Source: Flavobacteriales bacterium
Lineage (GTDB): Bacteria > Bacteroidota > Bacteroidia > Flavobacteriales_F > PHOS-HE28
NCBI GenBank assembly: GCA_023957375.1
Contig: JAMLHB010000002.1
Coordinates: 930,001 to 994,000 of the forward strand
DNA length: 64,000 nt
Direction of reading: 5' to 3'
Positions 26,185 through 35,266 of this stretch are shown piece by piece (within the stretch, counting starts at the first letter, position 1; every line of letters begins with the position of its first letter). The notes below the pieces were generated by a model. The model had not been told where the DNA came from and searched no databases. It was given only the letters and a program-made list of their open reading frames with translations. Both the position numbers and the translations under genes were made by a program.

Positions 26185-28802
26185 CGCACAAGGATCAAAC
26201 GTCCGGTGTGCACTTCCGCCCCCGTGGTCAGCCGCAGGAAGTAGGCGCCAGCCGGCACATCGGCCAACGACAACCGCAAGCGGTCATCTGCCATCCTGTG
26301 GAAGGCAGGCTGTGCCACCAAGCGCCCCTGTGCATCCAGCACCTCCACTGCCAAACGGCTGCTGCGTCCCCCCGGCAAATCCACCGTCACCTGGTCCTGT
26401 GCCGGATTGGGAAAGATGAGCAACTCCGGTGCTGCCGGTTGCTCAGTTATGCCCACGGAGCCATCGCGGGTCATGTTCAACTGCAACAAGTAGGTGCCGG
26501 TAAGCCCAAGGAAGTACGGGGCGCAGTGGAAGTACACGGTACCCCCGTTGGCCAAGTTGATCGTGCCCGGCATGATGTCATCATACACGGAGGACCAAGT
26601 ATTCCCGTCCAAGGAATAGCTGAACATGCCGTCCACGGTGTAAGTCTGCCCGTTGCCGCTGTTGTAGGCATCGTGCATGCGGGGCGAAATGGTGTAGCTG
26701 TATCCGGCGGGCAGCACCACTTTGTACAAGTCCTGATCGGTGGTATTGTGGAAATTGGAGCCTGTGGTGGCCACCGAGGCGCTGTTGCCGCTGAAGCTCA
26801 CCGGGAAGGCATGGGCCTGCGCCACGGTATTGTTCACCTCGTAAGGGTCGGGTTGTATCGCCGAGGCGGTAACGGTAACGAAAATGGGATTGGTGTAGTA
26901 GCTGGACCCGGTGAGCTGCCATCCGCCGCCGTTGGGGTTGTGCTGTGCGGCCAACAAGTAGGTTCCTGGCTGAACGGTAACGGTTGCGGGGCCGAAGGTG
27001 AGATTGTTGGTGTAGGTGTAGCCGCTTGGCAAGCCCTGGTTCTCGGTGAGCACGCCGACATCCTGCGCCCAGGTGCCGTCCAGGTTGAAGAGCCCCACGC
27101 CATACTGCCCCGTGAAGGTGTTCCAGCCGTCGTTGATGAAATTGGTGGCCACGGAGATCTGGCTTCCCTGGGCGAGGCTGGTACCCGGCGTGACGGTGAG
27201 GTTGGCATTGAGCTCCATGTCGTTCGGGTTGGTCACGTTGATCTGCGGGAAATTGGTGTAGCCCTGGTTGTTGTTCACCAGCACCCATTCCCCGTTGGTG
27301 GGCCGGTAGAGAATGCCGATGTAGTAAGTGCCCGGGAGCATGGTGAGCAAGCCGTTGGTGGAGAAGACCAGGTTGTTGTTGTACACATAGCCAGCCGGGA
27401 GCGTGTAGCCGGTGAGTGTTTGCACATAGCCGTAAAAGTTGCTGTTGGCATCGAACACGGCCGCACAGTAATCGCCGCTGAAATCAGCGGTGCCGTTGTT
27501 GATCACGTTGGTGTTCACGCTGAAGGCCTGTCCGTAGTAAATGGTGGATGCGGACGGTGACACCCATGTGTAGAGGCCCAGGTTGAAGGTTTGCTGGCCG
27601 CCGGTGCCGCCGCCTCCGCCGCTTGCGGGCTTCACGCCGAAAACGGCCTCCTGTCCGCTGTTGTAGGCACCCGTGCCGCCGCCGGTGCCCTGCCCATCCG
27701 GGTTCAGGGCACCCACGGTGAAGTATCCGTCGTAGGCCCCTCCCCAGCCCCAATTGAAGTGGAAGTAGTTGTTGTTGTCGTAACCGTCCGCCACAAAGCA
27801 GTGGCCACCACCGCTTCCGAAGCCGTCGTACAGCACGGGCCGGGCAGCGTCCAGGTCCGTTTTCAGCTTGGCGATCCACTGCGCTTCACTGTAATTGGCA
27901 CGTTTCAGGCCTTGCATGGACGGGTCGTAGTTGAAATACGTCTTCAGGGCGTATTCGGCATTGTGGTCTGTGGACGGACTGTTTGCCTGGATTACCCAGG
28001 CACCGCTGACCTGCGGGCTGTATTGCATGTCCACGGCCACGCCGCAATGGAACATCAAGGTGGCCACGGCATTGTTGGCACTGGTGACGTTGTTGGGCAT
28101 GCCGGCCCAGTTGTAGGTGGTGGCCCCGAAGTTGGCCGACAAAGTGCCGTAGTTCGGTGCATTGTAGGAGTGGAAGCCGAGGCCCTGGGCCGGCCAGTTG
28201 TGGTATTTCATCACTTGGGCCATGGCCGTAGCCACGCAACCGGTCACCGAGCCCCCCGGGCAAAGTGCGTTGTAATGCGGGCTCTGGTTCCAGGTGGTGC
28301 TTAGCAGCGGAGCCACGGCAGCGCGGGGTGCGCCCGTGTTGTCCGGCACGCCGTGTTCCCAGCGCGCCCATTCCTGCAAGGCCGCCCGGGCAGGGTCGTC
28401 CTCCATTTGCAAGGCTGCACGGACCTCGGTACGGTAACCCTCCAACCATTTGGCCAGGTTGATGGGCAGCGTGTCATCGGCGAAGGGGCCTTCGGTGGAG
28501 TAGCCCAGCACGGGCAGCACCCGGTCATCTCCGCTGATGATCACGAATCCTTGTGCGGCCACGTTGTAAATGCGGTAGAGCACCTGTGCCTGCCCATCAC
28601 CCACGGCGGGGTCGGCGGCCTCCCGGGCCAAGATGAGCTGGCCCGGTTGCATGGCACCGAAGGCCGGTGCCTGTGCCGCCAGGAAGCGAACGGCCACCGT
28701 GCGGGCCACATCATCGGGCACCTGTGCGGCCTGTAGCAGCCCGGCCACCAGCAGGGCGGTAAACATGGACACGAAGCGGAACGGGCGTAATGATCGGGTC
28801 AT
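26181..28802 (-). CDS. Secreted C10-family (streptopain-type) cysteine protease with T9SS tail
   Basis: The 873-residue protein has a signal peptide (residues 1-25, ending LLQA) and a propeptide (about 28-150). The C10 catalytic domain follows: Cys189 in SVTGCVATAMAQVMKYHNWP and His334 in GGGHCFVADGY, with HFNWGWGG downstream. Between about 415 and 640 lie two CARDB-like or bacterial Ig repeats. The end (about 790-873) is a T9SS type A sorting domain (LIFPNPAQDQVTVDL, then AGAYFLRLTTG). Peptidases of this group, such as SpeB of Streptococcus, digest host or matrix proteins and need propeptide removal. A promoter with both boxes precedes it. The lipoprotein overlaps downstream by 4 bp. Confidence 0.9.
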   Translation of the reverse strand: MTRSLRPFRFVSMFTALLVAGLLQAAQVPDDVARTVAVRFLAAQAPAFGAMQPGQLILAREAADPAVGDGQAQVLYRIYNVAAQGFVIISGDDRVLPVLGYSTEGPFADDTLPINLAKWLEGYRTEVRAALQMEDDPARAALQEWARWEHGVPDNTGAPRAAVAPLLSTTWNQSPHYNALCPGGSVTGCVATAMAQVMKYHNWPAQGLGFHSYNAPNYGTLSANFGATTYNWAGMPNNVTSANNAVATLMFHCGVAVDMQYSPQVSGAWVIQANSPSTDHNAEYALKTYFNYDPSMQGLKRANYSEAQWIAKLKTDLDAARPVLYDGFGSGGGHCFVADGYDNNNYFHFNWGWGGAYDGYFTVGALNPDGQGTGGGTGAYNSGQEAVFGVKPASGGGGGTGGQQTFNLGLYTWVSPSASTIYYGQAFSVNTNVINNGTADFSGDYCAAVFDANSNFYGYVQTLTGYTLPAGYVYNNNLVFSTNGLLTMLPGTYYIGILYRPTNGEWVLVNNNQGYTNFPQINVTNPNDMELNANLTVTPGTSLAQGSQISVATNFINDGWNTFTGQYGVGLFNLDGTWAQDVGVLTENQGLPSGYTYTNNLTFGPATVTVQPGTYLLAAQHNPNGGGWQLTGSSYYTNPIFVTVTASAIQPDPYEVNNTVAQAHAFPVSFSGNSASVATTGSNFHNTTDQDLYKVVLPAGYSYTISPRMHDAYNSGNGQTYTVDGMFSYSLDGNTWSSVYDDIMPGTINLANGGTVYFHCAPYFLGLTGTYLLQLNMTRDGSVGITEQPAAPELLIFPNPAQDQVTVDLPGGRSSRLAVEVLDAQGRLVAQPAFHRMADDRLRLSLADVPAGAYFLRLTTGAEVHTGRLILVR

Positions 28803-28854
28803 GGCATGCGTGCCGAAAAGGATGACGGCACCGCATGCCGCTTTTTCAGCATGT

Positions 28855-28885
28855 CAAAACTATCCCCGGCCCGGAGCCTGCACAA
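28855..28885 (-). promoter_or_regulatory. Promoter of the C10 protease
   Basis: TAGTTTTG at 28855-28862 has TTGT at 28882-28885, separated by a 19-bp spacer, matching the Bacteroidota TTTG-(19-21)-TAnnTTTG layout. It is 53 bp before the ATG at 28802. Confidence 0.6.
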
Positions 28886-28905
28886 TACCCAAAAAGGGGG
28901 AAGCC

Positions 28906-29826
28906 CTACACGAGTTCGATGTCGAAATCCACCAGTTCCACGAACTGTTGGATGCGCTGGTCGATTTCTTCCTGGGTGAGGTCCATCAGGCGTTCCACGC
29001 CGAATTTCTCACAGCAGAAGGAGGCCATGGCGGATCCGGTGATGATGGCGCGCTTGAGGTTGTCGAAACCATGGTCGCCACTGCGGGCCAGGAAGCCGAT
29101 GAAGCCGCCTGCAAAGGTGTCCCCTGCCCCGGTGGGGTCCACCACCTCGTCCAACGGCATGGCTGGCGCAAAGAAGACACGGTCCTTGTCGAAAAGCAGG
29201 GCGCCGTGTTCACCCTTCTTCACCACTAAGTACCGCGGGCCCATGGACAGGATCCTGTGCGCCGCTTTCACCAGGCTGTGCTCGCCGCTGAGCTGACGCG
29301 CCTCCGAGTCGTTGATCACCAGGATGTCCACCCGGGCGATCACCTCTTTGAGCTTGGCCAGTGCGCTGTCCATCCAAAAGTTCATCGTGTCCAAGGCCAC
29401 CAGCGCCGGTGCTTCCACTTGGTCCAGCACTTTGGCCTGAATGCCGGGGTCCAGGTTGCCCAGCATCACATACTTTGCTTCTTTATAGGCATCGCTCAGC
29501 TTGGGGTCCAGGTCCATCAGCACGTTCAGCCGGGTTTCCAGGGTGTCCCGCGCATTCATGTCGTAGTGGTACCGTCCGCTCCAAAAGAAGCTTTCCTTGC
29601 CCTGCAGCACTTCCAGGCCATCCAAGTTGACACCGCGATCGCGCAGCTCGTCCATGGTCTTCTTGGGGAAATCGTCGCCCACCACGCTCACGATACCCTG
29701 CTCCTTGACGAAGTAGGAGGCAGCCAACGAGATGTAGGTGGCGGCACCACCCACCACTTTCTCAGCCTTGCCGAACGGGGTTTCGATGTTGTCAAAGGCG
29801 ACTGTTCCGACTGTTACGAGCTTCAT
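28906..29826 (-). CDS. PfkB-family carbohydrate/nucleoside kinase
   Basis: The 306-residue protein has the N-terminal GTVAFDNIETPFGKAEKVVGG segment with substrate-binding features, and the catalytic PfkB signature GAGDTFAGGF near residues about 232-241, where Asp is the general base. This is the ribokinase fold; the substrate (sugar or adenosine-like) is not determined by the sequence. It ends 103 bp from the C10 gene. Start at the ATG at 29826, preceded by CACCTTTG, one mismatch from a -7 box. Confidence 0.88.
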   Translation of the reverse strand: MKLVTVGTVAFDNIETPFGKAEKVVGGAATYISLAASYFVKEQGIVSVVGDDFPKKTMDELRDRGVNLDGLEVLQGKESFFWSGRYHYDMNARDTLETRLNVLMDLDPKLSDAYKEAKYVMLGNLDPGIQAKVLDQVEAPALVALDTMNFWMDSALAKLKEVIARVDILVINDSEARQLSGEHSLVKAAHRILSMGPRYLVVKKGEHGALLFDKDRVFFAPAMPLDEVVDPTGAGDTFAGGFIGFLARSGDHGFDNLKRAIITGSAMASFCCEKFGVERLMDLTQEEIDQRIQQFVELVDFDIELV

Positions 29827-29903
29827 GTAGGTCCTGGGATTTCAGCAGGCAAAGGTGGTGCATGGACCCCGATGGGCACCGCACTTGTGCACGGGCGTTC
29901 ATG

Positions 29904-29932
29904 AAAAAAGCCCCAGCACAGCGGCTGAGGCT
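29904..29932 (-). terminator. Terminator downstream of tRNA-Asn
   Basis: Nine-bp stem (AGCCTCAGC / GCTGGGGCT) with one G-U pair and a 6-nt loop, followed on the minus strand by six T. It ends the tRNA transcript. Confidence 0.8.
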
Positions 29933-29937
29933 TCTTG

Positions 29938-30011
29938 CTCCCCGGGTTGGACTTGAACCAACGACCCCCTGATTAACAGTCAGGTGCTCTAACCGGCTGA
30001 GCTACCAGGGA
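29938..30011 (-). tRNA. tRNA-Asn (GTT)
   Basis: Read on the minus strand, this 74-nt sequence folds as a cloverleaf: acceptor TCCCTGG with CCGGGGA (one G-T), D arm, anticodon loop CTGTTAA giving anticodon GTT, variable region, and a GGTTCAAGTCC T-loop. The CCA is not encoded. Intrinsic terminator downstream. The only tRNA in the window. Confidence 0.95.
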
Positions 30012-30276
30012 AGAAAAACCTTTTTGCAAAGGGACGGCAAAAGTAGGAACCCGGGGCATTCCTGCAAGCCGCGCCGCTCGATCCGTGCACGCAGCACCTC
30101 CGCAGGTCACACTACGGCAGGGGAATCCGCCTTTTTCAGCAGGTATGTCACGTAAACGGGTTGCGTGGTGTGTGCAACCCAGCGGTGTACCATGGACCGG
30201 CTACTCCCTCTTGACATGGCGGTGCATACCAAGGTGTACGGTGCAAACTGCGGGGTTGGCCCCGAACGGCTCAGCA

Positions 30277-30540
30277 TTACACGGCCTTGCGCAGGTGGAC
30301 CGGCTGCATCACGGATTGGTCGCCGTCCAGCACCATCAACACCAAGTCCTGATCCTGCACGCCCGTCAGGCGGATCTGTGTCACCGGACCTTTGATGTCT
30401 CCGGTTTTCAGGATGTGCCCGTCGCTGGTGCAAAGGTCGAACAAGGCATCCTCGTGGCCCGGCTCATAGTCGAACATCAGCAATTTCTCCGCCCGGTCGA
30501 TGCGGATCCTCAGCTCCGTTGCATGGTTCTGGCTGCGCAT
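30277..30540 (-). CDS. Small protein resembling a lone T9SS C-terminal domain
   Basis: The 87-residue frame reads like the beta-sandwich of a T9SS sorting domain: LFDLCTSDGHILKTGDI in the middle, IRLTGVQDQDLVLMVL near the end, and PVHLRKAV closing. There is no signal peptide, so as it stands it could not reach the outer membrane. It may be the broken tail of a larger gene or an intracellular small protein. The ATG at 30540 is the only start in the frame. No promoter was found. Uncertain. Confidence 0.45.
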   Translation of the reverse strand: MRSQNHATELRIRIDRAEKLLMFDYEPGHEDALFDLCTSDGHILKTGDIKGPVTQIRLTGVQDQDLVLMVLDGDQSVMQPVHLRKAV

Positions 30541-30964
30541 GGTGTTGCCTTTGGGGATGTTTACGCCCCCTTCGGGTAAAAGTTCCAGCGCCCGCCCTCC
30601 GCACTTTGGTGGCCTCAGTTGCCTTGATCATTGAACACCCAATAGGGGTGCTCCGTGATGATGGGGTATTCGTTGCACATCATTGTGATCAGGTGTTGTT
30701 CAATCACGAAGCTACCCTGCCTGGCCCCGGCGGGTTCGGACGAAACGGGCATCGGCAGTTCCGCTCCAGGCATCGGTGCATTCAACAAGGCGCCAGCCCT
30801 GCGGCCATGGCGGTTGCAGCCCGTATCGGCTTACCGGATGCAAGGGGGATCCCCGTCCCTGTTCCTTTCAGCTTGGCTACCGCCCCTTGGCCTGTAGCTA
30901 CCGTTCCTGCCTTCACAGGCCTTGTCGCAATGCTTTCGCTTACCTTCCGGCCAATCCTCCAACC
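30541..30964. other. 424-bp region without a convincing gene
   Basis: Frames across it are short and Pro/Arg-rich. A TACCTTCC box at 30941-30948 lies 17 bp before the response regulator start and may be its -7 element (one mismatch). No hairpin of note was seen. Confidence 0.45.
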
Positions 30965-31723
30965 ATGGCCATACGCACGTTGATCGTGGACGATGAAGCC
31001 GATGCCCGGCAAAACCTGCGGTTGATGTTGCAGGAACAATGCCCCGAGGTGCTGGTGGCCGGCATGGCGGCATCGGCGGGGGAAGCGAGGAAGTTGATCG
31101 CCTCCGAGCAACCGCAAGCTCTGTTCCTGGACATCAAAATGCCCGGCGAGGACGGGTTTTCACTGCTGCGCTCCTTGCCGCAGCCACACCTTCCGGTGAT
31201 CTTCACCACCGCCTATGACGAGTATGCCCTGCGCGCCTTCAAGGAGAATGCCTTGGACTACCTCGAAAAGCCCATCGACCCGGATGAACTGGACCGTGCC
31301 GTGGGAAAATTGGTGCAACTCCTGGGCGACCCCTTGAAATTGAAGCAGCAGGACGAACGCCTGCAAGCCCTGGTGAACGATCCCGGTTCACCCTTGGGCA
31401 ACCGCTTGGCCGTGCCCGGCAAGGATGGATTGATCCTGTTGCGCCACGAGGATATCCTGTACTTGGAAGCCGCCGACAGCTATACGGTGGTGCACACCCG
31501 CGATGGGAAGCGCACGGTGAGCAGCAAGCACATCCGGGTGTTCGAGACCCACTTGGACCCGCGCAAGTTCTTCCGGGTGCATAAATCCTTCATCATCAAC
31601 TTGGACCGCTTGGTGAGCCTGAGCCGCACCGAGGGCAACATGGCCGTACTGGACAACGGTGTGCTGGTGCCGGTGAGCCGGCGCCGCATGCCCGAGCTCA
31701 TGGCCATGCTCAATACCTTCTAA
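30965..31723 (+). CDS. LytTR-family response regulator
   Basis: The 252-residue protein has a receiver domain (residues 1-120) with Asp56 as phospho-acceptor in LFLDIKMPGEDG, conserved acidic D9-D10, and Lys at the end of the domain (LDYLEKP). The C-terminal LytTR DNA-binding domain (about 145-250) contains YLEAADSYTVVHT, the Lys/Arg-rich region, and FFRVHKSFIINL. It binds direct repeats in promoters as a dimer. The ATG at 30965 is used, because upstream frame sequence has no homology. The sensor gene follows 2 bp later. Confidence 0.94.
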   Translation: MAIRTLIVDDEADARQNLRLMLQEQCPEVLVAGMAASAGEARKLIASEQPQALFLDIKMPGEDGFSLLRSLPQPHLPVIFTTAYDEYALRAFKENALDYLEKPIDPDELDRAVGKLVQLLGDPLKLKQQDERLQALVNDPGSPLGNRLAVPGKDGLILLRHEDILYLEAADSYTVVHTRDGKRTVSSKHIRVFETHLDPRKFFRVHKSFIINLDRLVSLSRTEGNMAVLDNGVLVPVSRRRMPELMAMLNTF

Positions 31724-31725
31724 CC

Positions 31726-34700
31726 GTGGCGTACGGGAAGCGATGCCGGATCGGGGCTTTGGCGGCCATCGCTTGGGCATTGGCCCCAACCCCGCTCCTT
31801 GCCCAGCAATACGGTTTCACACAATACACCCCGCGCGACGGATTGGCGCAAAGCCAAGTGCGCTGCATTGCCCAGGACAAGGCCGGCTACCTATGGGTGG
31901 GCACCTTGGGCGGGGCCAGCCGCTTCGACGGCTCGGACTTTACCAACTTCGGGCTGCGCAATGGGCTGCCCGACCCGCAGGTGAATGCCGTGCTGGGCGC
32001 TTCGGACGGCTCGGTGTGGCTGGCATGCGGCAGCTTCCTCGTGCATTTCAACGGGGGTGCCATGCACACGGTGCCACTACCCGTGGGCAAAGAAGAAACA
32101 CGTGTAACAGCCTTGGCCGAAGGAACCGACGGCTCCATCTACGCCGGTTTGGACGGCAGCGGCCTGCTGGAAGTGAAGAACGGTGCGGCGGTGGTCCCCG
32201 CCAATTGGGCAGCCGATACCGCCACCCATGTGCGCGCCCTGTTGGCCTTGCCCAACGGCGACCTGCTGGTGGGCCTGCGCAACGGATTGTTGCGCCGGCA
32301 CCGGGGTGAATGGGGCTCCGTGCCATTGCCCTTTCCCACCTCCATCAGCTCGTTGGCCGCAGGGCCGGACGGCACGCTTTGGGCGGGCACCTATGGCGAT
32401 GGATTACTTGAACTGCCCGCGCAAGGGAGCCCCGTGGTGCACAACGTGTCCTCGGGCCTGCTTCAGGGCACCGTACGGTCCGTATTGGTGGACCGCCTGG
32501 GGCGCACCTGGGCTGCCACCAAGTTCGGGGTAAACGTGCTGGACCACGGCCGGGTGCGCGCCTTCACCCTGTACCAAGGCATGCCCAACGACAACACGTG
32601 GTCCTTGTTCCAGGATGCCGATGGCGGCCTGTGGATCGGCGCTGATGGCGCAGGCTTGCTGCGCTTTGCCGGCGATGCGTACGTGACCTTCACGGTGACC
32701 GAGGGGTTGTGCAGCGACCTGGTCATGGCCGCCGTGGCCGATGCACAGGGCGACATCTGGTTGGGCACCTACGGCAACGGCCTGTGCCGCATGGACGGCA
32801 TGGCCCATGTCAGCACGCTGGACGGACTGCCCAACAACACGGTGTGGAGCGCGCTTCGCGACACGGCCGGAGCCCTGTGGTTCGGCACCAGCGACGGTCT
32901 TTGCCGCGTGGTGAACGGCGTGGTGGACGCACTGCCAGAGGCCCGGGCCCTGGCAGGCCGGCGGGTACTTTCCCTGCACCGCACCGACAACGGGGCCATC
33001 TGGTGCGGCACCAGTGATGGTGTGTATGTGCTGCCACCGGACCGCCCGGCGGAAAGACCCCGTTCGCTCCAGCACATCCGCCCGCACGGGGTGCGCAGTA
33101 TCGTGCCCGGCCCGGACGGCAGCCTGTGGTTAGCCACCGACCTGGGCGTCGTGCAGATCCTGAACGAACAGGCCAAGCTGTTCACCACGGCGGACGGCCT
33201 GAGCCGCAACACTGCGTTCTGCTTGGCCTTCGACCGCAAGGGGCGGCTTTGGATCGGCACCTCCGACGGCCTTACCTGCCACTCCAAGGACGGCTTCTCC
33301 AGGGTCGACCTCGGAGAAGATTTCGGTTCCAACTACGTAGGGTCGCTGCTGATCGATGGCACCGGCCAACTATGGGCCGGCACCAACAACGGGCTGTTCC
33401 GCTTTATGCCCGACAGCCTGCTCGCAAACCCCTCCGCACGGGAACACATCATGGAGGAGGACGGCCTGCGCGGATTGGAGTTCAACCTCAATGCCGCCTT
33501 CGCCGATACCCGGGGCAGGCTGTTCTTTGGCACCAATGCCGGGCTGGTGCTGCACGACCCGCAACGGTCCGCAACCCACGGCCGCCCGAGCCCGCCACAG
33601 GCCCTGGTGACCGGGGTGGCCAATGCGCAGGAACCCATGGCCGGCTTCGGCGGCACAGGTGCGGGGCGCGACACCCTCCTGCAAGTGGGCTTTCGCAGAA
33701 ACCACCTCACCTTCAACTACACCGCCATTGCCTTGGCCTACGGGCGGCATGTCCGTTTCCAGTACCGCTTACTGGGCTTCGACAAGGACTGGCTGCCGCC
33801 CACGGAGGCCCGGTTCGCCAGTTACTCCAACCTGCCCCAGGGTGACTATCTCTTCGAGGTACGGGCAGCGGACGGCTTGGGCATGGACGGCGGCCGGTGG
33901 GGCGCCACGGCCACGGTAGCTTTTACCGTAACGCCCCCATTTTGGCTGCGCTGGTGGTTCTTCGCCCTGGTGGTCGCCGCAGCTGGGGGAAGCCTTTGGG
34001 GCATCATGCACTACCGGAGCATCCGGCGCGAACGCTTGGAGAGGACACGCGGCCTCATCCTGCGGTCGCGCATGTTGCAGTTGGAACAGCAGGCCCTCAA
34101 CGCCAACATGAACCGCCACTTCATCTTCAATGCGCTCAACAGCATCCAATACAGCATCAACAAGCAGGACCGCAACACGGCCAGCAAGTACCTCACCAGC
34201 TTCGCCAAACTGATCCGCAAAAACCTGGACGCCAGCCAAGGCGATACCACCACCTTGTCCGAGGAGCTCGAGCGGCTGGAACTGTACTTGCTGCTGGAGC
34301 ACATGCGCTTCAAGGACCGCTTCCAGTACACCATCACGGTAGACCCGGCCGTGGACCCCAGCTCGGTGAACATTCCGGCAATGATGCTGCAGCCCTACGT
34401 GGAGAACAGCATTTGGCACGGCATTCTGCCCATGGCCCACGACGGGCATGTGCGGATCACCGTGGAGCAGGCCGGGGAAGGGCGCGTACGCATCGGGATC
34501 ACCGACAACGGGGTGGGCATCGATACCAGTATAGGCAGCAAGGTTGGCCGCGAACCGGACCACATCTCGCGGGGCATCGAGATCACCAAGGGTCGCGCCG
34601 ATATCCTGCGCAAGTTGCAACTGGGCGACATACGCATCCAAGGCCCCGAACAATACCGGGATGGGAAGGGCAACACGGGCACCCGGGTCACCGTTGAACT

Positions 34701-34749
34701 CCCTGTGGGAAATCCGCCCGACAGGACCCGTTTGCAAAACAAGGCATGA
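31726..34749 (+). CDS. Two-component-regulator-propeller histidine kinase (LytS type)
   Basis: The 1007-residue GTG-start protein has a signal peptide (residues 1-26, ending PLLA before QQYGFT), two seven-bladed propellers of Reg_prop repeats (about 30-640, with repeated GTLGGASRFDG- and WIGTSDGL-like units), a Y_Y_Y domain (about 680-745), one membrane helix (about 748-768; FFALVVAAAGGSLWGIMHY), a LytS-type His_kinase domain with phospho-acceptor His798 in NRHFIFNALNS, and an ATPase with YVENSIWHGI and ITDNGVGI. The periplasmic sensor part probably reads carbohydrate-derived ligands by analogy with Bacteroidetes hybrid systems; inference. It is coupled to the LytTR regulator. Confidence 0.93.
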   Translation: MAYGKRCRIGALAAIAWALAPTPLLAQQYGFTQYTPRDGLAQSQVRCIAQDKAGYLWVGTLGGASRFDGSDFTNFGLRNGLPDPQVNAVLGASDGSVWLACGSFLVHFNGGAMHTVPLPVGKEETRVTALAEGTDGSIYAGLDGSGLLEVKNGAAVVPANWAADTATHVRALLALPNGDLLVGLRNGLLRRHRGEWGSVPLPFPTSISSLAAGPDGTLWAGTYGDGLLELPAQGSPVVHNVSSGLLQGTVRSVLVDRLGRTWAATKFGVNVLDHGRVRAFTLYQGMPNDNTWSLFQDADGGLWIGADGAGLLRFAGDAYVTFTVTEGLCSDLVMAAVADAQGDIWLGTYGNGLCRMDGMAHVSTLDGLPNNTVWSALRDTAGALWFGTSDGLCRVVNGVVDALPEARALAGRRVLSLHRTDNGAIWCGTSDGVYVLPPDRPAERPRSLQHIRPHGVRSIVPGPDGSLWLATDLGVVQILNEQAKLFTTADGLSRNTAFCLAFDRKGRLWIGTSDGLTCHSKDGFSRVDLGEDFGSNYVGSLLIDGTGQLWAGTNNGLFRFMPDSLLANPSAREHIMEEDGLRGLEFNLNAAFADTRGRLFFGTNAGLVLHDPQRSATHGRPSPPQALVTGVANAQEPMAGFGGTGAGRDTLLQVGFRRNHLTFNYTAIALAYGRHVRFQYRLLGFDKDWLPPTEARFASYSNLPQGDYLFEVRAADGLGMDGGRWGATATVAFTVTPPFWLRWWFFALVVAAAGGSLWGIMHYRSIRRERLERTRGLILRSRMLQLEQQALNANMNRHFIFNALNSIQYSINKQDRNTASKYLTSFAKLIRKNLDASQGDTTTLSEELERLELYLLLEHMRFKDRFQYTITVDPAVDPSSVNIPAMMLQPYVENSIWHGILPMAHDGHVRITVEQAGEGRVRIGITDNGVGIDTSIGSKVGREPDHISRGIEITKGRADILRKLQLGDIRIQGPEQYRDGKGNTGTRVTVELPVGNPPDRTRLQNKA

Positions 34750-34762
34750 ACCGCTAACTTTG
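34731..34762 (+). promoter_or_regulatory. Bacteroidota-type promoter TTTG-N20-TAACTTTG
   Basis: TTTG at 34731-34734 and TAACTTTG at 34755-34762 are separated by exactly 20 bp. The predicted start point is within a few bases of the ATG at 34769, so the transcript may be leaderless. The boxes lie in the end of the kinase gene. Confidence 0.7.
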
Positions 34763-34768
34763 AACTTG

Positions 34769-35020
34769 ATGATGAGGCGCAGGCTTGGCCATATCCTTCT
34801 TTACCTCACGGCAACAGGTATGCTGATGCTTGCGGCGACGGGCTGCACCAAGGAAGAACTTGTTGCTCCCGGCCATCCGGACATGACGATGCACACCAAG
34901 GCATCCGGCGGTGCGGGGGATAGCGTGCTGACCGGCAATAGCGACAATGGGTGGCTTGCACCCATATCCGACGATGGGGATGACCTTGGCGACAAGGAGC
35001 GCTCCAAACCGAAGAACTAA
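34769..35020 (+). CDS. Very small lipoprotein, unknown function
   Basis: The 83-residue protein is a lipobox protein (LMLAATGC, Cys26) with a Lys/Arg-rich n-region and a short acidic mature part that ends DDLGDKERSKPKN. The mature chain is only about 57 residues, with no recognised domain. It begins right after the kinase, but the promoter above suggests it is a separate unit. ATG at 34769 was chosen, with an immediately following ATG at 34772 as alternative. Terminator at 35041-35063. Confidence 0.75.
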   Translation: MMRRRLGHILLYLTATGMLMLAATGCTKEELVAPGHPDMTMHTKASGGAGDSVLTGNSDNGWLAPISDDGDDLGDKERSKPKN

Positions 35021-35040
35021 CGCACCAAACACCCGCGTCA

Positions 35041-35063
35041 AAGCCCGGTGAGCCGGGCTTTTT
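35041..35063 (+). terminator. Intrinsic terminator
   Basis: Perfect 8-bp stem (AAGCCCGG / CCGGGCTT), 4-nt loop, then TTT. It ends the small lipoprotein gene, 20 bp after its stop. Confidence 0.85.
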
Positions 35064-35266
35064 CATGCCGGTGTGCTCCGTTTTGGAGAGGAACATTTAC
35101 CTGCAGCCTTCAGCCGGGCATCGCTTTGGAGCGCTATTGCGGGTGCCCCATGATCTTGCGGGAAGGGCTTGCCGAAGGTGCCGTTGGTCGTCCCGAAAGC
35201 GCCGTTCCCCGCAATGGCCCTCCATGTGTGCGACGCAAGGCGGTAGCTTGGTGAAGAACAACCGCC

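Noticed and set aside
26208..27560. Plus-strand frame of 450 codons
   Set aside because: Antisense to the C10 protease, Gly/His/Val-rich.
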